A stretch of DNA of 64,000 nucleotides, from the NCBI GenBank assembly GCA_947179485.1, contig OX359250.1, positions 34,440,783-34,504,782 on the forward strand. Reading direction: 5' to 3'. Source of the stretch: Allacma fusca (taxonomy: Eukaryota; Arthropoda; Collembola; Symphypleona; Sminthuridae). Below are positions 48,247 through 60,195 of the stretch, piece after piece (position 1 is the stretch's first letter; each line of letters begins with the position of its first letter). The notes under the pieces are model-generated. The model worked only from the letters and a program-made list of their open reading frames with translations, was not told the origin of the DNA and made no database searches. A program made the position numbers and the translations under genes.

Positions 48247-48962
48247 GTTTATACCTATGTTCTCGCACCCGTTGATTATTGTCTCTTACAATTAGCCTGA
48301 TGTGCTCATCCAAGATAGAACCTATTCAGATGCATCTAAATACTTAAGTTTCTTCTAAATATTTACTTGAACCGCAACATACATTGTGTACCACTATCTG
48401 ACCTCTATGAGTATTTTAATATTTATTCTATACCCGAGAAATGTTTTTATTACAGTGCTAAATTTGTTTTCAAAGTCACGTACATCAATGACGTTTTCTT
48501 ATGTAAATCCCTCCTGAATAAATTTCGTTCAGCTAATTGTAAGACAATAATATTATACCATCGTATTGTTAAGAATAAGATGGGTGAGAGAAATATACTG
48601 TATAAATGTGTCTCCTTATGGAATAATTTACCTGGTAGTCTACGAATGCGTAATATTAACACCAGCGCCTTCTAAAATCGTTGTCTCAATTTGTTTTAAC
48701 TAAAACACTTGATAATGGCGTGAAAAAAAACTATTGCAACCTTATTACCGTCTTTGTAATTATCACAGTACTTAAGTACCTTTCTTTATGGCCAATTTTC
48801 GCACATTTGACTTTTTCTGTCTCTGCTTTGAACCTCGCTTCATTAGTGTCCCGGGTGAAAACCAATAGTTGTATTGACTCTGCAGGCACTTTAAATACAA
48901 TAAATTATAATCATAATAGAGTTAGGTAGCCTGGGTTGGGTCTTGGGTCGTTGTTGTTGTTG

Positions 48963-49228
48963 AATACAAATTTAAAGAAAAATAAGTACTTATTCATACA
49001 AAAAACAACTGTTTACTTAAATACAGTATAGAACAGTGTAGAAGGAAACTTGTACTCGATCGCACACACTTTACTTTATTGAACTGAAGAGAAAGAACCA
49101 GTTTAAGAATAATAACTCGTTGACACCCTTCCTGATGTTGCTTTAATTAATTATATGGGTAAACTAACTTCCAGGATGAAGCTAGCGTTTTTACGGAATA
49201 CAATGTAAGTATGTATTTATCTTTCGTT
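48963..49228. other. Short intergenic stretch
   Basis: Nothing recognised between the LINE tail and the TMC gene, apart from presumed 3' UTR of the latter. Confidence 0.4.
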
Positions 49229-49290
49229 TTACTTTTCAGCCTTTTTTGGCCCAACACCTTCCGCAGCCCATGTTCTCTGGCGCTCTTTTC
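49229..49290 (-). CDS. Possible alternative last exon of the TMC gene
   Basis: An acceptor (tgttttcag) precedes a frame KERQRTWAAEGVGPKKAEK-stop. It joins in phase if the exon ending at 49350 is instead left at a GTAATA donor within the HTASSNN codons (near 49374). A further donor, AGAG|GTAATT near 49315, lies after the stop, so this exon could also be 3' UTR. Confidence 0.35.
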
Positions 49291-49349
49291 CTGAAAACAT
49301 TAAATTAATTGAATTACCTCTGTTGTCTCTTAATTGTAAAAATATCTGT

Positions 49350-52300
49350 TTAATTAATTTCGGAGTTATTACTGCTTGCTGTATGAGCAAGCCTGATGGC
49401 TTCTGTGTGCATGAGGAACTTTTGTGCCAACGAGGCCCTCCTAGCCTCAATGCTCTGTACACTGGCCACTAGATCTATTCGGGAGTGTATTTCATCACGG
49501 ACCTGCTTTTCCAATTTTTTCTTTTGTTTCGAATCAACGGCAGTGTCCTTATTTCTAGTCACCATTTCCAGTATTGCCTTCTCTCTCTTTGCCAGTACCT
49601 TCTGGTAAACCTGTGACAACTCATGTCTTTTGCCCCCTATTATTATTGAGGCCAGGAATCGAACTTTGGCTCTGTAAATATTGTTCTTGTCCAGCACCAT
49701 ACTGTAGTCATTTACTCCCGCATGTGAGGACATATTGTAAATTGCTCGAAGCAGGAACTTTCTGTCTTGTCTTTCCAGGTGAAGTAAACCATTGTACACA
49801 TCGAGCGTAGTTTGATAAGCGTCACCCCATTCCTTCACAAGATACACTGCACCACTATAAAATATAAATGCAATTTGTACTATAATTTTTCCTGCCATTC
49901 TGTCAGGACTGACTTATATTATAACTTGTGGTATTTTTTGAGTCAGTTACTTACAATGTAATAAACACCACTGCGAAGCCTAAAGCCGGATTCAAAATCA
50001 CTTGCCAGACCAATAAAAAATGTTCACCGACCTGCTCAGTAATTACATCTTTGTACTTGTTGAACCAAGTTATGTTTGTTGGCTTTGAGTAATTCATAAA
50101 AGGGCCACAGTTGCTAGATGGGTGACCCCTAAATAAGACAATAATAATTATTAAGAAGTTTTGTAGATTTAAAAAATTCCCTAACTGGTTAAAATATCTT
50201 ACGCTGTGAAAAAGTGTAAGCCACAGAAAGTAGCCAGAACGAAGAAAGCATAATAACTTAGGAAGTACGGCATGTCATAGTCTCCTTTAAGAGAGTGTAT
50301 TTGTGAAGGTCTGAACACACATAATAAGAGGAACTGTGCATAAATCAGAGTGGAAGTGACCAAAACCATTCTTTTGTCTTACAAAATCGAAGACTATATG
50401 TTATGTATTACTATGTGTTACAGAAACGGCAGTTACATTTTTTAACCAGAATTTTGCAATCGACAGCACGACGCACAGGCATGAAAGCAAAGGTGCAAAC
50501 TGAATCCCCATTGCTGCAAACGCTTGAATAAACACAGAGGATATGAAAAAACCGTCCATGTTAGGCTCAGGTTGGACATAGCCATGGGTATTTTTCCTAC
50601 TCGAAAAATGCGGAATAAGAAATGATAGAATTTTATTTACACCGTGAAAATCTAGTTTGTAAAAATTATTACTGCTTTGCAATTGCTTACCAAAGAAAAA
50701 GATGTAGTAGAAAATCTTTAACAATCCAAATTGCAGATGAGAATAGGAATTCCCACACTATGATGCCGTACAGAGTCATTCCCATTGCCGTTTCATAGCA
50801 TTCGTCGGTGGTTGTCTATATTGCAATTACAAATTTTTGTTACCGCTAACTTCTATAATTATGAGTGCAAAATCATTTATTTACGATTATACTGCTATGC
50901 TCATGTTAAAACCCTAAGGAAATGGCATACACGAGATATCCTCAACCACCATGCGAAGAAAGTTAGGTAATTGCATCCATAAATAAGGCACAACCTGTGG
51001 AGTAATAAATGACCGCATGGGATGTTTTAAAAAATATATTCAAAAATAATAATTAATGGGGTTCAACTACTCATTGTCAGTTGGAAGTATAAGTTGATGA
51101 TGAAATGTTCAAAGAAGACTCACCACTCACCTAAAAAGAGACCAGTAATTCCTTGTAATTTTTTGCCTCCATAGCCCCATATCTGTCAGTTCTGACAACC
51201 ATGGGGTAACAGTATGAAACATCACACTTATGTATAGACCGGGAATGAAAAACATGTATGTCTGCAACATAAAATCACCAATATGTACATAACTATATAC
51301 TGAAATTGCAAATTAATCTCCCCGAATCCTCCCTTTTCTCAGCCAGTGACCTAATTGTAAGTTTGTTATGATGCTCAGGACTTAGTTTTGTTGTAACTAC
51401 TTTAGTTTTACTAAGAACACCAATTTCTTGTATGAACAAAACACAAACAGTCGGCAAGGCTAAGGCATGTTCACAGGCGCAGCAGTGGTTGCAAAACAAA
51501 AACAACTAAAAGTAATTTATTCTTGTTCTGACACATTATTGTTTTGAGTTTTCTCTCCATCAGCAAAACAAATACGAACCCACATCCCTTTTCAAACACA
51601 TGTACTATTTAGTAGCAAATAAAATCTTACATCGTCCCCATAGTGCGATTCCAGTATTAACCAAAAGACAAAACTGGACACACCAGCAATGATCACAGTG
51701 TTGATATTCACGATCCAATTGTAAATCTTGACACCAAGGGGTCCCGCAACAAACTTCTTTGTCAACCAGCCCCATCTTTTGTACCTGGTCTCATCAAAGT
51801 ACACTCGAGCCCCTTGATTATTAATATGGCTATTAAGAAACTGGAACAAAAGCAAAAAAATAGTAATTATCATTCTCAGTAACTTGCAAATACCAAATAA
51901 GTTGTCATCGATTTTGTTCTAAGAATCGTGAGAGCTTTTCAATACTCAGAGAAAGAATGAATGCATAAACATGTTCAGGTAGAAATATCTATGAATATAA
52001 AAAATTACCGCTAGTTTCTTTGCAATAGATTCTTGTACGATTCTAGCCAAGTGAATACTGTTCATAGAAAATTCCCAAGAGCAAAATATTTCATGGAAAT
52101 AAAATAGCGTCTCTTTGTCAGTTTCCACTGCGAACCGCTTGAATCGTTTTACCCTGAGTGCCGTTAAAATGATTATTATTTAACAATTTCTTTATTTCGA
52201 GTTCCATACAGATATGACAAATGAATATTTGAGTCATTGCGCTTTAACTGTAAGAAAGGTCTTATCGGGCAACAAAAACGTTTTAATTTTCAAAAGGTAC

Positions 52301-54592
52301 CTTGAAACAACGACTGCTGCGTTTATAACGACAATCCCAAACCAGAAAATAACCAAACGATATGTGCCCTTATCATACGCTGGAGTACCAGGATTATTTA
52401 TTTTAAGATCTTCTGCATATCCCCCATAGTAAGTACACCATGTTTCAATCCATCCCTGTGAATATTAGGGTTATTTCATAAATATTAATAATCACCAAGA
52501 ATATTATACAAAATTTGGCCATGAAGTTGCATTATTTACCTCACCGGTGAGCAAAGTTTTGAATTCGAAATCGCAATTTCCTTTTGCCATACATCTGCTT
52601 GTGCTTGAGGAACAGTTGTTCCTAGACGACTCAGGTAATATCACTATTAGTAACCTTTTTTTGCAGAAAAACATGTATTAAAATGTGAAACAACCGAGGT
52701 TGAGAATCAGCTGAGAACTGTTTTCATAAAAATACATACGCTAGAACCATATATCCAACTTGAAGGAGTAAGAGTTTTCGATACCATCGAAAGCACAGGT
52801 GTACCTCATTTCCAAAATAAGCGTATAAAGTTCGGATCCGAGTTTCCCAAATTTCAAAAAATGGAATTATGTAACTGAGGGAGCCATCCATCTAAAGCAA
52901 TAATTATATGAAGAAAACACTTTCACTTGGACATGCACAACTACACACATGGTTGTATCGCAACATCTTTAGTTTCTTTTGATAGACTTTTGACTCAGCA
53001 TCGTTAATCGAAAATAATGACTTACATAAATACAATTTTTAGTTTGTAACATGAAATTAAGTAGCCCACTCAGAGACTTACAGCGACTTTGAAAGTATGA
53101 AAACACGACTGAACAATTGCTTTGTGATTTGTCTCCTTCATTTGCTTAAATAATTCAGCCTCTGAATTTAAATACCTGAGCATTTTCTTCTTTTTCTTCA
53201 GGGTTGTCGGAAAGGATCGGACCTTCTCTCTGCCAATGTTTCAAAGATAAGGACAGTTATGGGGATATTTTTATGCCGATGCTCTTATTCTGTATGTACA
53301 TGTATTACAGGTGATGATTATAATCAAAATTTTTCCGGTAATCGGATTGATCCGGCCCTCCAGCTTCTTTCAAATGATCCGCATCGTCATCCGGGTAGTA
53401 CTCATTGTCATCAAGGAATGCACATTTCTGTAATACAGTAAAATGCAAGAAATTCATTAGGATCTGCCCTTCAGCAGTATCTCTTCAGCACTAGCAATTA
53501 GCGATTACTATTGAAGATTAAAATGGCATCAGCAGCCTCTAAACCTAAAATCGAGACAAGAGGGCTGGCTATCCAAGTACTGCTTCTTTTTCCCAAAAAC
53601 GAATACCTACACAGCTTACACTATACAGCGCCCAGGAGTTCAAAAGAAACGTATTCAAAGCCAAAAACGTAAAAGTCATCAGGACATGCCGTTTTAAAAA
53701 TGGCGTCAGGCAAAAGGCTTCCAAGGTTTGGATACTTTTTTCAGGGCATTTTGACCAAAACAAATAATTATTGTAGTAAGAAACTCCTACTGTCTCAAAA
53801 TCACGATTTTTCAACGTTAACATAGCCCTCCGATAATATTTTGCCTAACACGAGTACAAATTTTGTGGAATTGTGCGTAAGAGCACAGGAGATATTAATA
53901 CTTGACATTTGAATTCGACATTCGAAGTTACATTGTTGGCTTCGCTAGCGCATTCCTATTTTTCCTTCCATTATTTTTTCCTCTGTATTTTATGAAAGAC
54001 CTGTACTATTTATGCTACTACGAAGTAATTTGAGGATAGATCTTACAGCGTAAATTAAATTTCCAGCGCGCTTAAATAAGCGATAATGCGTGCCTTGAAG
54101 CAGCTTTCCAGGTATTGGACCTTCTCCTGAAATAGATTTTTGAGATGACAAAGTTTTGAGATACATACTTTATTATGCATTGGCGCAAAATACAGATACA
54201 TCAATTTATTCAATTTTAGGATTATTTTGGGTTTATCATTTACCCCCTTTTGATGGAAGTGCAGCAGTGGTTCTGTTGAGCCATTCATGAACATCTTGCG
54301 ATGAGTGGACTGCTTTCCATTCACTAGCATCTGCCTCCGACTCCAGAGTAGCGTCGTCGTATGGTTTTATCTTCTCATGCTCATATGCGATTCTGAGCAC
54401 TCTGTCCCAATACCTTTTCCGGAGCATTTTACGACGGCGCCTCAGTTTCACAATGTCTTTAGTTGGAGTGAGATCAATTTTTTGCTCTTCCTCCGTTGGA
54501 ACATGTTGGGCATCGTAAAATTCGTCATCATCTGCGTCAGAGTCTTCCGAGCTGGCGTAGCTGTGTTTGTAAGACCCTGCTCTTAGTGGCAT
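49350..54592 (-). CDS. TMC-family (transmembrane channel-like) protein
   Basis: Sixteen exons with consistent phases (start-end, minus strand): 54592-54244, 54126-54047, 53427-53309, 53229-53082, 52891-52740, 52654-52540, 52455-52301, 52153-52009, 51840-51631, 51261-51131, 50994-50931, 50815-50691, 50596-50412, 50377-50203, 50128-49955, 49854-49350; about 940 residues. The acidic cytoplasmic N-terminus (YASSEDSDADDDEFYDAQ) is followed by a basic stretch. Then come FFEIWETRIRTLYAYFGNEV before TM1, FKTLLTGEGWIETWCTYYGG, FHEIFCSWEFSM, IPGLYISVMFHTVTPWLSEL, and the TMC signature region DECYETAMGMTLYGIIVWEF (usually CWETxVGQE). Next are FIQAFAAMGIQFAPLLS, SSNCGPF and a charged coiled C-terminal tail. 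TMC proteins are multipass membrane proteins; some form mechanotransduction channels. The exact subfamily is not resolved. The exon 13-14 junction is the weakest. Confidence 0.88.
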
Positions 54593-54610
54593 TTTTGCCA
54601 CTAAGAGCAG
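54577..54610. repeat. Perfect hairpin spanning the TMC start codon
   Basis: The 15-nt arms CTGCTCTTAGTGGCA and TGCCACTAAGAGCAG are separated by TTTT. The ATG (minus, 54592-54590) lies at the loop edge. Confidence 0.9.
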
Positions 54611-56340
54611 CCACACCTTCTTGATTTTAAAAATCAGCTCTACGTTTCTGCTTCAGATAAAGGTAATTTAAACAACATTGTAGTAGTGCAGGGATTAGAA
54701 GACACCCTCGGCGAACTTCGCATTAAGGCATTTCGGGAAAATCCTATTCCAATTCCTTAAAAAACGTCCGTAAGACACGTCTGGAAATCAGTTAATGTTA
54801 GCACGGACGGACTAGGATTACGGAACAGCTACAGTTTAAATGTTTAAAATACACCAACAAAGCCAAGGTCTCATTGCCAGAGTCGCCCCGAAGGAGTGCA
54901 GGATTTAGTTTTTCAATTTTATGATTTCTTATACGGGCTTCCCAGAAACGATTGACGCCTCCTCTAGGCCACTTAAGGAGTAACTCATCAATTATTTGTT
55001 TTCCCTATAGTTTGTAAAAAAAATTTAGATCCTGATTTGCTAAAAGTATTATTGACCTAGATCAATTTTTGGGGTCATAGAGGTGACCCGAGCCAAAGTA
55101 GAAAATTTGAGAATTTCAAATTCAAATTGTTTTCATAATATGTTTTGATGCTTACTTACAGGAAATTTCATGAGCTTTCCTCGAGAGCTATTTGATAGGT
55201 CTCTACTTTGGGCCTAATCATTCACCGTAGCAGTTGGGAGAAATTCAGTATCAGAAGTGAAAATGAGGAAGACTTGAAAATTGAAGAATTTCTAATTATC
55301 CAAAAACTAAAAAAAAATGAGCCAAAAACGTGACTCACTGTCCGCATTATTATTTTTATTCTTAAAAGTTGAACTTCGAAAAGTCGTCTCTTTAAGAAAT
55401 AGAAATTTCCGACTTTACTTCAGGCTTCAGACCCCTGCGGTCTCCCAAATTTACGTAGGTCAAAGGAACTAATATTACAGAATCTGAAACTTTTGCTATA
55501 AACTAGGTAATGTAATACTTTATTGTTAACTTTTGTGGGAAAGAGGGGGGAGCAATCGTTTCTGGAAGTCCTGCTCCATAATTCGTAAAAATAAATCATT
55601 AAATTGAGTAAATTTTAATCTTGTTCGGAAAAATGAAGCAGTAGAGTATTTAATAAAATACTAACAATCAAGCCATCCGCCAGAGATAATCTTTGAACTA
55701 GGGGGAAATGATTTGTGGAAGTAGGGAAAACCCATGAAAACCTAATTTATAAATGAAGTAGCCCCGAATAATATTGTCTGATTAAGCAATAACTGTCTAG
55801 AAAGACACTATTAGACTAATGAATCCGCATGCAATTTTCACCTAAAGCAGTGTTTCAAAATATTTCCAGGTCACAAATTGATCGCAGAAACTCAAAATGT
55901 GACACAAGCTTTTTTTCTCTGTTTCAATATTGCAGTACTTACCTTAATTAGTTCTCCGGAGCGTAATTTTTACTTGGAAAGACGATATTGGACTTTCCCC
56001 ATTACATTTGTTACAGAACATCATTCCGAAATATATTTAAGAAAGACAGATCATCAATGCATAGCATGGTCGCAAACTCTCCTTTCCCATCTTTGTTCAA
56101 GCAGATGAATTTCCCTATCCTTGCTCTCTGTTCTTACTGGTCATATCCACAATGCTCAAGTTAGAGACGTGTGAGAGATTCATGGAAAGCCTACAAAATT
56201 TCCTGTAAAAGATTGTCGAAAATTATTTGGGAAAATATGTTGCACTGAAAGAAACAACTGCTGAATCCGTAAAAACTTCTGCCTAAGGTCCACGTGCGTA
56301 ACCTCTGTGACAACAAAAATCGAGCAAAATCAATGAAACA
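54611..56340. other. Upstream of the TMC gene, no gene recognised
   Basis: AT-rich with no coding signal. One copy of the GGTCA-rich dispersed repeat is at 55051-55090. Confidence 0.4.
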
Positions 56341-58500
56341 AATTTTACAAATCTGGAAAAGAATTTGCTACAAACTTGGGAATCAAATATTTTGTACCCA
56401 GCCCCAGACGCGAAAAACTCAATTTACGCTTATGACTTCTAAAGTTCCCAACAGATTTATATAACATCGGGCTCCCTGAACAAAGAAAAAAGAGTTGTGG
56501 TGGTACATCTCGAAAAACCGCCAAATATCCCGCCCCGTAGAAATTAAAAATGCACAACCCCAGTTGGGAAAAATAAATGTACTCTAATAACTTCTAAAGT
56601 TCCCAACAGATTTATATCAAATCGCGCTCCCTGAACTCGGAACAAAGAGTTGTGGTGGGAAATCTCGAAAAACCCGCCAAATATCCCGTCCCGTAGAAAT
56701 TCCAATTGCCCAGCCCCAGTTGGGAAAAATCAAATCTGCGCTAAAAACTTCGAAAGTTCCCAACAGATTTATATGAAATCGGGCTACCTGAACTCAGCAT
56801 AAAGAGTTGTGGTGGTACATCTCGAAAACCCGCCAAATATCCCGCCATGTAAAAAATCCAATTACCCAGCCCCAGATAGGAAAATTAAGTGTACGCAAGT
56901 AACTTCTACAGTTCCCAACAGATTTATATAAAATCGGGCTATCTGAACTCGGCATAAAGAGTTGTGGTGGTACATCTGGAAAAACCGAGAATAATATCCC
57001 GCCCCGTAGAAAATCCAATTGCCCAGCCAATGATGTGAAAAATTCAATGTACGCTAATAACTTCTAAAGTTCCAATAGATTTATATAAAATCGGGCTCCC
57101 TGAACACAGGAAAAAGAGTTGTGGTGGTTTATCTCGAAAAACCGCCAAATATCCCGCCCCGTACAAATTCCAATTGCCCAGCCACAGTTGGAAAAAATCA
57201 AATGTATGCTAATAATTTCTAAAGTTCCTTACAGATATATTTAAAATCGGGCTCCCTGAGCCCAGCATTAAGAGTTGTGGCGGCACATCTCGAAAAACCC
57301 GCCAAATATCCCGCCAAGTAAAAATCTAAACCGTTCAGCCCCACATGTGGAAATTTCAGTGTACGCTAATAACTTCTAAAGTTGCCAAAATATTTATATA
57401 AAATCGGGCTCCCTGAACTCAGCATAAAGAGTTGTGGCGGCACATCTAGAAAAACCCGCCAAATATCCCGCCATGTAAAAATCTAAACTGTTCAGCCCCA
57501 CATGTGGAAAATTCAGTGTACGGTAATAACTTTTAAAGTTGCAAACAAATTTATATAAAGTCGTGCTCCCAGATTTAGAATAAAGAGTTGTGGTGGTACA
57601 TCTCGAAAAACCGCCAAATATCTCGTGCCGTAGAAAATCCAACTGCACAACCCAGTTGGGACAAATTCAATCTACGCTAATAACTTCTAAAGTTGCCAAC
57701 AGATTTATGTAAAATCGGGCTCCCTGAATTTAGAATAAAGAGTTGTGGTGGTACATCTCGAAAAACCGATAATTATCCCGCCCCGTAGAAATTCCAACTG
57801 TCCAGCCACAGTTGGAAAAATTCAATGTACGGTCATAACTTTTAAATTTTCCAACAGATTTATTTAAAGTCGGGCTCCCTGAATTTAGAATAAAGAGTTG
57901 TGTTGGTATATCTCGAAAAACCGCCAATTATCCCGCCACGTAGAAAATCCAATTATCCAGCCCCAGATAGGAAAATTAAGTGTACGCAAATAACTTCTAC
58001 AGTTTCCAACAGATTTATATAAAATCGGGCTCCCTGAACTCAGCATAAAGAGTTGTGGTGGTACATCTGGAAAAACCGAGAAATATCCGGAACCGTACAA
58101 AATCCAATTGCCTGCACGCAGATAGGAAAAAATCAGTGTGCGCTAATAACTTATAAAGTTCCAAGATTTATATAAAATCGTGCCTCCTGAACTCAGCATA
58201 AGGAGTTGTGTTGGTACGTCTCGAAAAACCCGCCAAATATCCAGTCATGTAAAAATTCGAACTGTTCAGCCCCAGATAGGAAAATATCAATGTACGCTAA
58301 TAACTTCTAAAGTTATCAACAGATTTATATAAAATCGGGCTCCCTGAACTCAGCATAAAGAGTTGTGGTGGTACATCTCGAAAAACCGCCAAATATCCCC
58401 CCATGTAAAAATTCCAACTTTTCAGCCCCAGATGGGAAAAATTCCCAAAAGATTTATATAAAATCGGGCTCCCTGAACTCAGCATAAAGATAAAGAATAA
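56341..58500. repeat. Satellite of about 156 bp, roughly 13-14 units
   Basis: Units share ACTTCTAAAGTTCCCAACAG, then ATTTATATAAAATCGGGCTC, then AAAGAGTTGTGGTGGTACAT and CCGCCAAATATCCCGCC. Spacing of the first motif (56434, 56590, 56747, 56902, 57060) gives a period of 155-158 bp. Because 156 is divisible by 3, the minus strand carries many overlapping open frames, which are not genes. Units are diverged by point changes and small indels; the last units are truncated. Confidence 0.93.
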
Positions 58501-58514
58501 AGATTTGTGGTGGC

Positions 58515-58730
58515 TCATCTCCATTTTTCAACTGGTTGTTGATGATCATCTATGTGCATGTCTCCCCGCAGATCAAACATAATATGTGTTAATAAAGTAG
58601 TGTAAGGGAGGATCGAAGTGCACAAGTAATCTAAAAAAATCGGATTAAAGTATGGATTTATTTCAGACTTGTTCACCCCTGTAAGGTCTTCAAGGTTTAA
58701 CTTGACGACATCACACAAGTCGTGAAAATG
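58515..58730 (-). pseudogene. Unrecognised coding-like fragment next to the satellite
   Basis: The minus strand gives an open frame FHDLCDVVKLNLEDLTGVNK, then NPYFNPIFLDYLCTSILPY, then VEKWR-stop. The composition is protein-like and unlike the satellite frames beside it. It reminds me of transposon-associated hypothetical proteins, but I cannot name a family. It stops where the satellite begins. Confidence 0.35.
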
Positions 58731-58739
58731 ATGAACCTT

Positions 58740-59270
58740 AAATTAAATTTATAATAGTATTACAAATATCCTTATGGTACGTGCTAAACGAACAAATATA
58801 GAAACATGATGAAATTACCGCATTACACCGTCAAAGGTGCACGAATGTATACATTTTCGAATTCCATTTCGTAATTAGCTGTAATATTACTAGCACACGT
58901 GATATTTAGCAGCTTTTTTTACATAGAACACGCATTCATAAATGTTAGTAGAAAAAAGATATCTTTTAAGAAGTAATTTTAAAGATTTGATACAAGAACT
59001 TTCCTTTTCATAGTCTTGTCTGAGCCGATCTGTCAAAGTTTTCACATTATGCGACCTGCAAACATGTAAAATAAATAATAATATTAGCTTTTAGATTTAT
59101 ACATTTAGAAATTCGGAATCGTTTGTAACATGAAAAATGCCAAACTTGTGTTTATGCTGCAAAGTAATCGTTAAAATTATATCTAAATTATTGAATATTT
59201 AATGCTTTGTGATACTTACTGAGTTTGGGAAATAAGTAAATTTGTTCAAATTCACATGTTTTTGCATATT
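58740..59270. other. No gene recognised
   Basis: AT-rich sequence between two coding-like fragments. Nothing supported. Confidence 0.35.
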
Positions 59271-59278
59271 AATGAATG

Positions 59279-59399
59279 TTTTGGATTGAAAATTTGTTTA
59301 AACCAAAAAAACCTGGTTTAAACAAAAAAAAGCCGGTTTAAACCAAAAAAACCTGGTTGTTTGGTTTTTTTTGAAAAAAAATGAAAAAACCCAACCCTG
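59279..59399. mobile_element. Probable right end of a hAT-like element
   Basis: It ends AACCCAACCCTG, the inverse of a CAGGGTTGGG-type terminus, preceded by reiterated GGTTTAAACCAAAAAAACC words. This is the same design as the other hAT elements here. No left end with an 8-bp duplication was found, so it is either truncated or misread. Confidence 0.4.
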
Positions 59400-59450
59400 G
59401 TTAATACCAACTATATTTAATAATGACCTGACTGAAGGTAACTTACTTCG

Positions 59451-59650
59451 CTCCTGATCTGACGTAGGATATCACTGGTCAGTACATCACTGATGTTTTC
59501 GCATCGACGCCTGAAGGCAGGTGCAGCTTTGCCGGCTATTTCAGTTGCAAGTGAATCTGCTTGTCAATACCGTAAATCTTTGCGAATATTCTGACGTATC
59601 TCAGCCTGTATTCTGTTCCGCTTTACCGCGTACTTTTCATGTAAATGGTA
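59451..59650 (-). pseudogene. Coding-like fragment, charged, with one stop
   Basis: The minus strand reads KRNRIQAEIRQNIRKDLRY, a stop, then ADSLATEIAGKAAPAFRRRC and ENISDVLTSDILRQIRSE, followed by a GTAAGT donor-like site. The reading frame is the same across the stop. It looks like a decayed exon; its relation to the 58515 and 60196 fragments on the same strand is possible but unproven. Confidence 0.4.
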
Positions 59651-60195
59651 CCCTCACTTCTATTATCAGATAAAGTAATAAATTACAACCTGCTATTAGC
59701 GCTACAAAATACATAATGCACTTACTTACCTAACTGTAAAAACTATCTTGTCCTTTTGTGGATGTTTTGCCCCAGTTACTTTAACATATTTCCAGCAATG
59801 AGACCTATGAGAGCAATAACCATACGAGGGTTCTCAGACGTCCCGGAATGCCCGGGAGAGTGTATTTCGGGACACGTACTGTCCCGGAAATGTCAAGGGG
59901 TATGCATAAATAACGTTTCATTTTTACGCAAGTTTTGGACCCTACCCCCCTGTTGTCATCACACCGTCACTCTGTCAGAACCCCCCTCCCCTATATACGT
60001 CATCATGATTAAGTACCCGTAATAACTAAATGTTTTTAAATTCACGCACCTTTTATTCATTTTTTATTGCAAAAATGCATACTAATCATCTTTATCTGTA
60101 ATCTCACTCTGAATCCAATCAGCAATGTCGTCTATAACTTGAATCGGTGTGTCCGGAAAATCCTCCGGGACAGAAACCGTAGAAAATCGAATTTG

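Larger units (their letters stand above)
46128..48962 (+). mobile_element. LINE (non-LTR) fragment, interrupted by nested DNA elements
   Basis: The 46128-46378 part translates, with frameshifts, to NNLVISTSKTKCGIFHKE and ILGGLILDEKLKFNLHADYV, the C-terminal part of a LINE reverse transcriptase. After the insertion (46387-48246) it resumes, and 48380-48675 ends with GERNILYKCVSLWNNLPGSL, the usual C-terminal WNxLP motif of such elements. The 3' end is a (GTT)n tail near 48949-48962. 5' truncated, with stops and frameshifts; inactive. Confidence 0.75.

Noticed and set aside
56345-58524. Several minus-strand frames of 62-84 residues
   Set aside because: They come from the 156-bp satellite, whose period is divisible by three, so one unit's open frame recurs.
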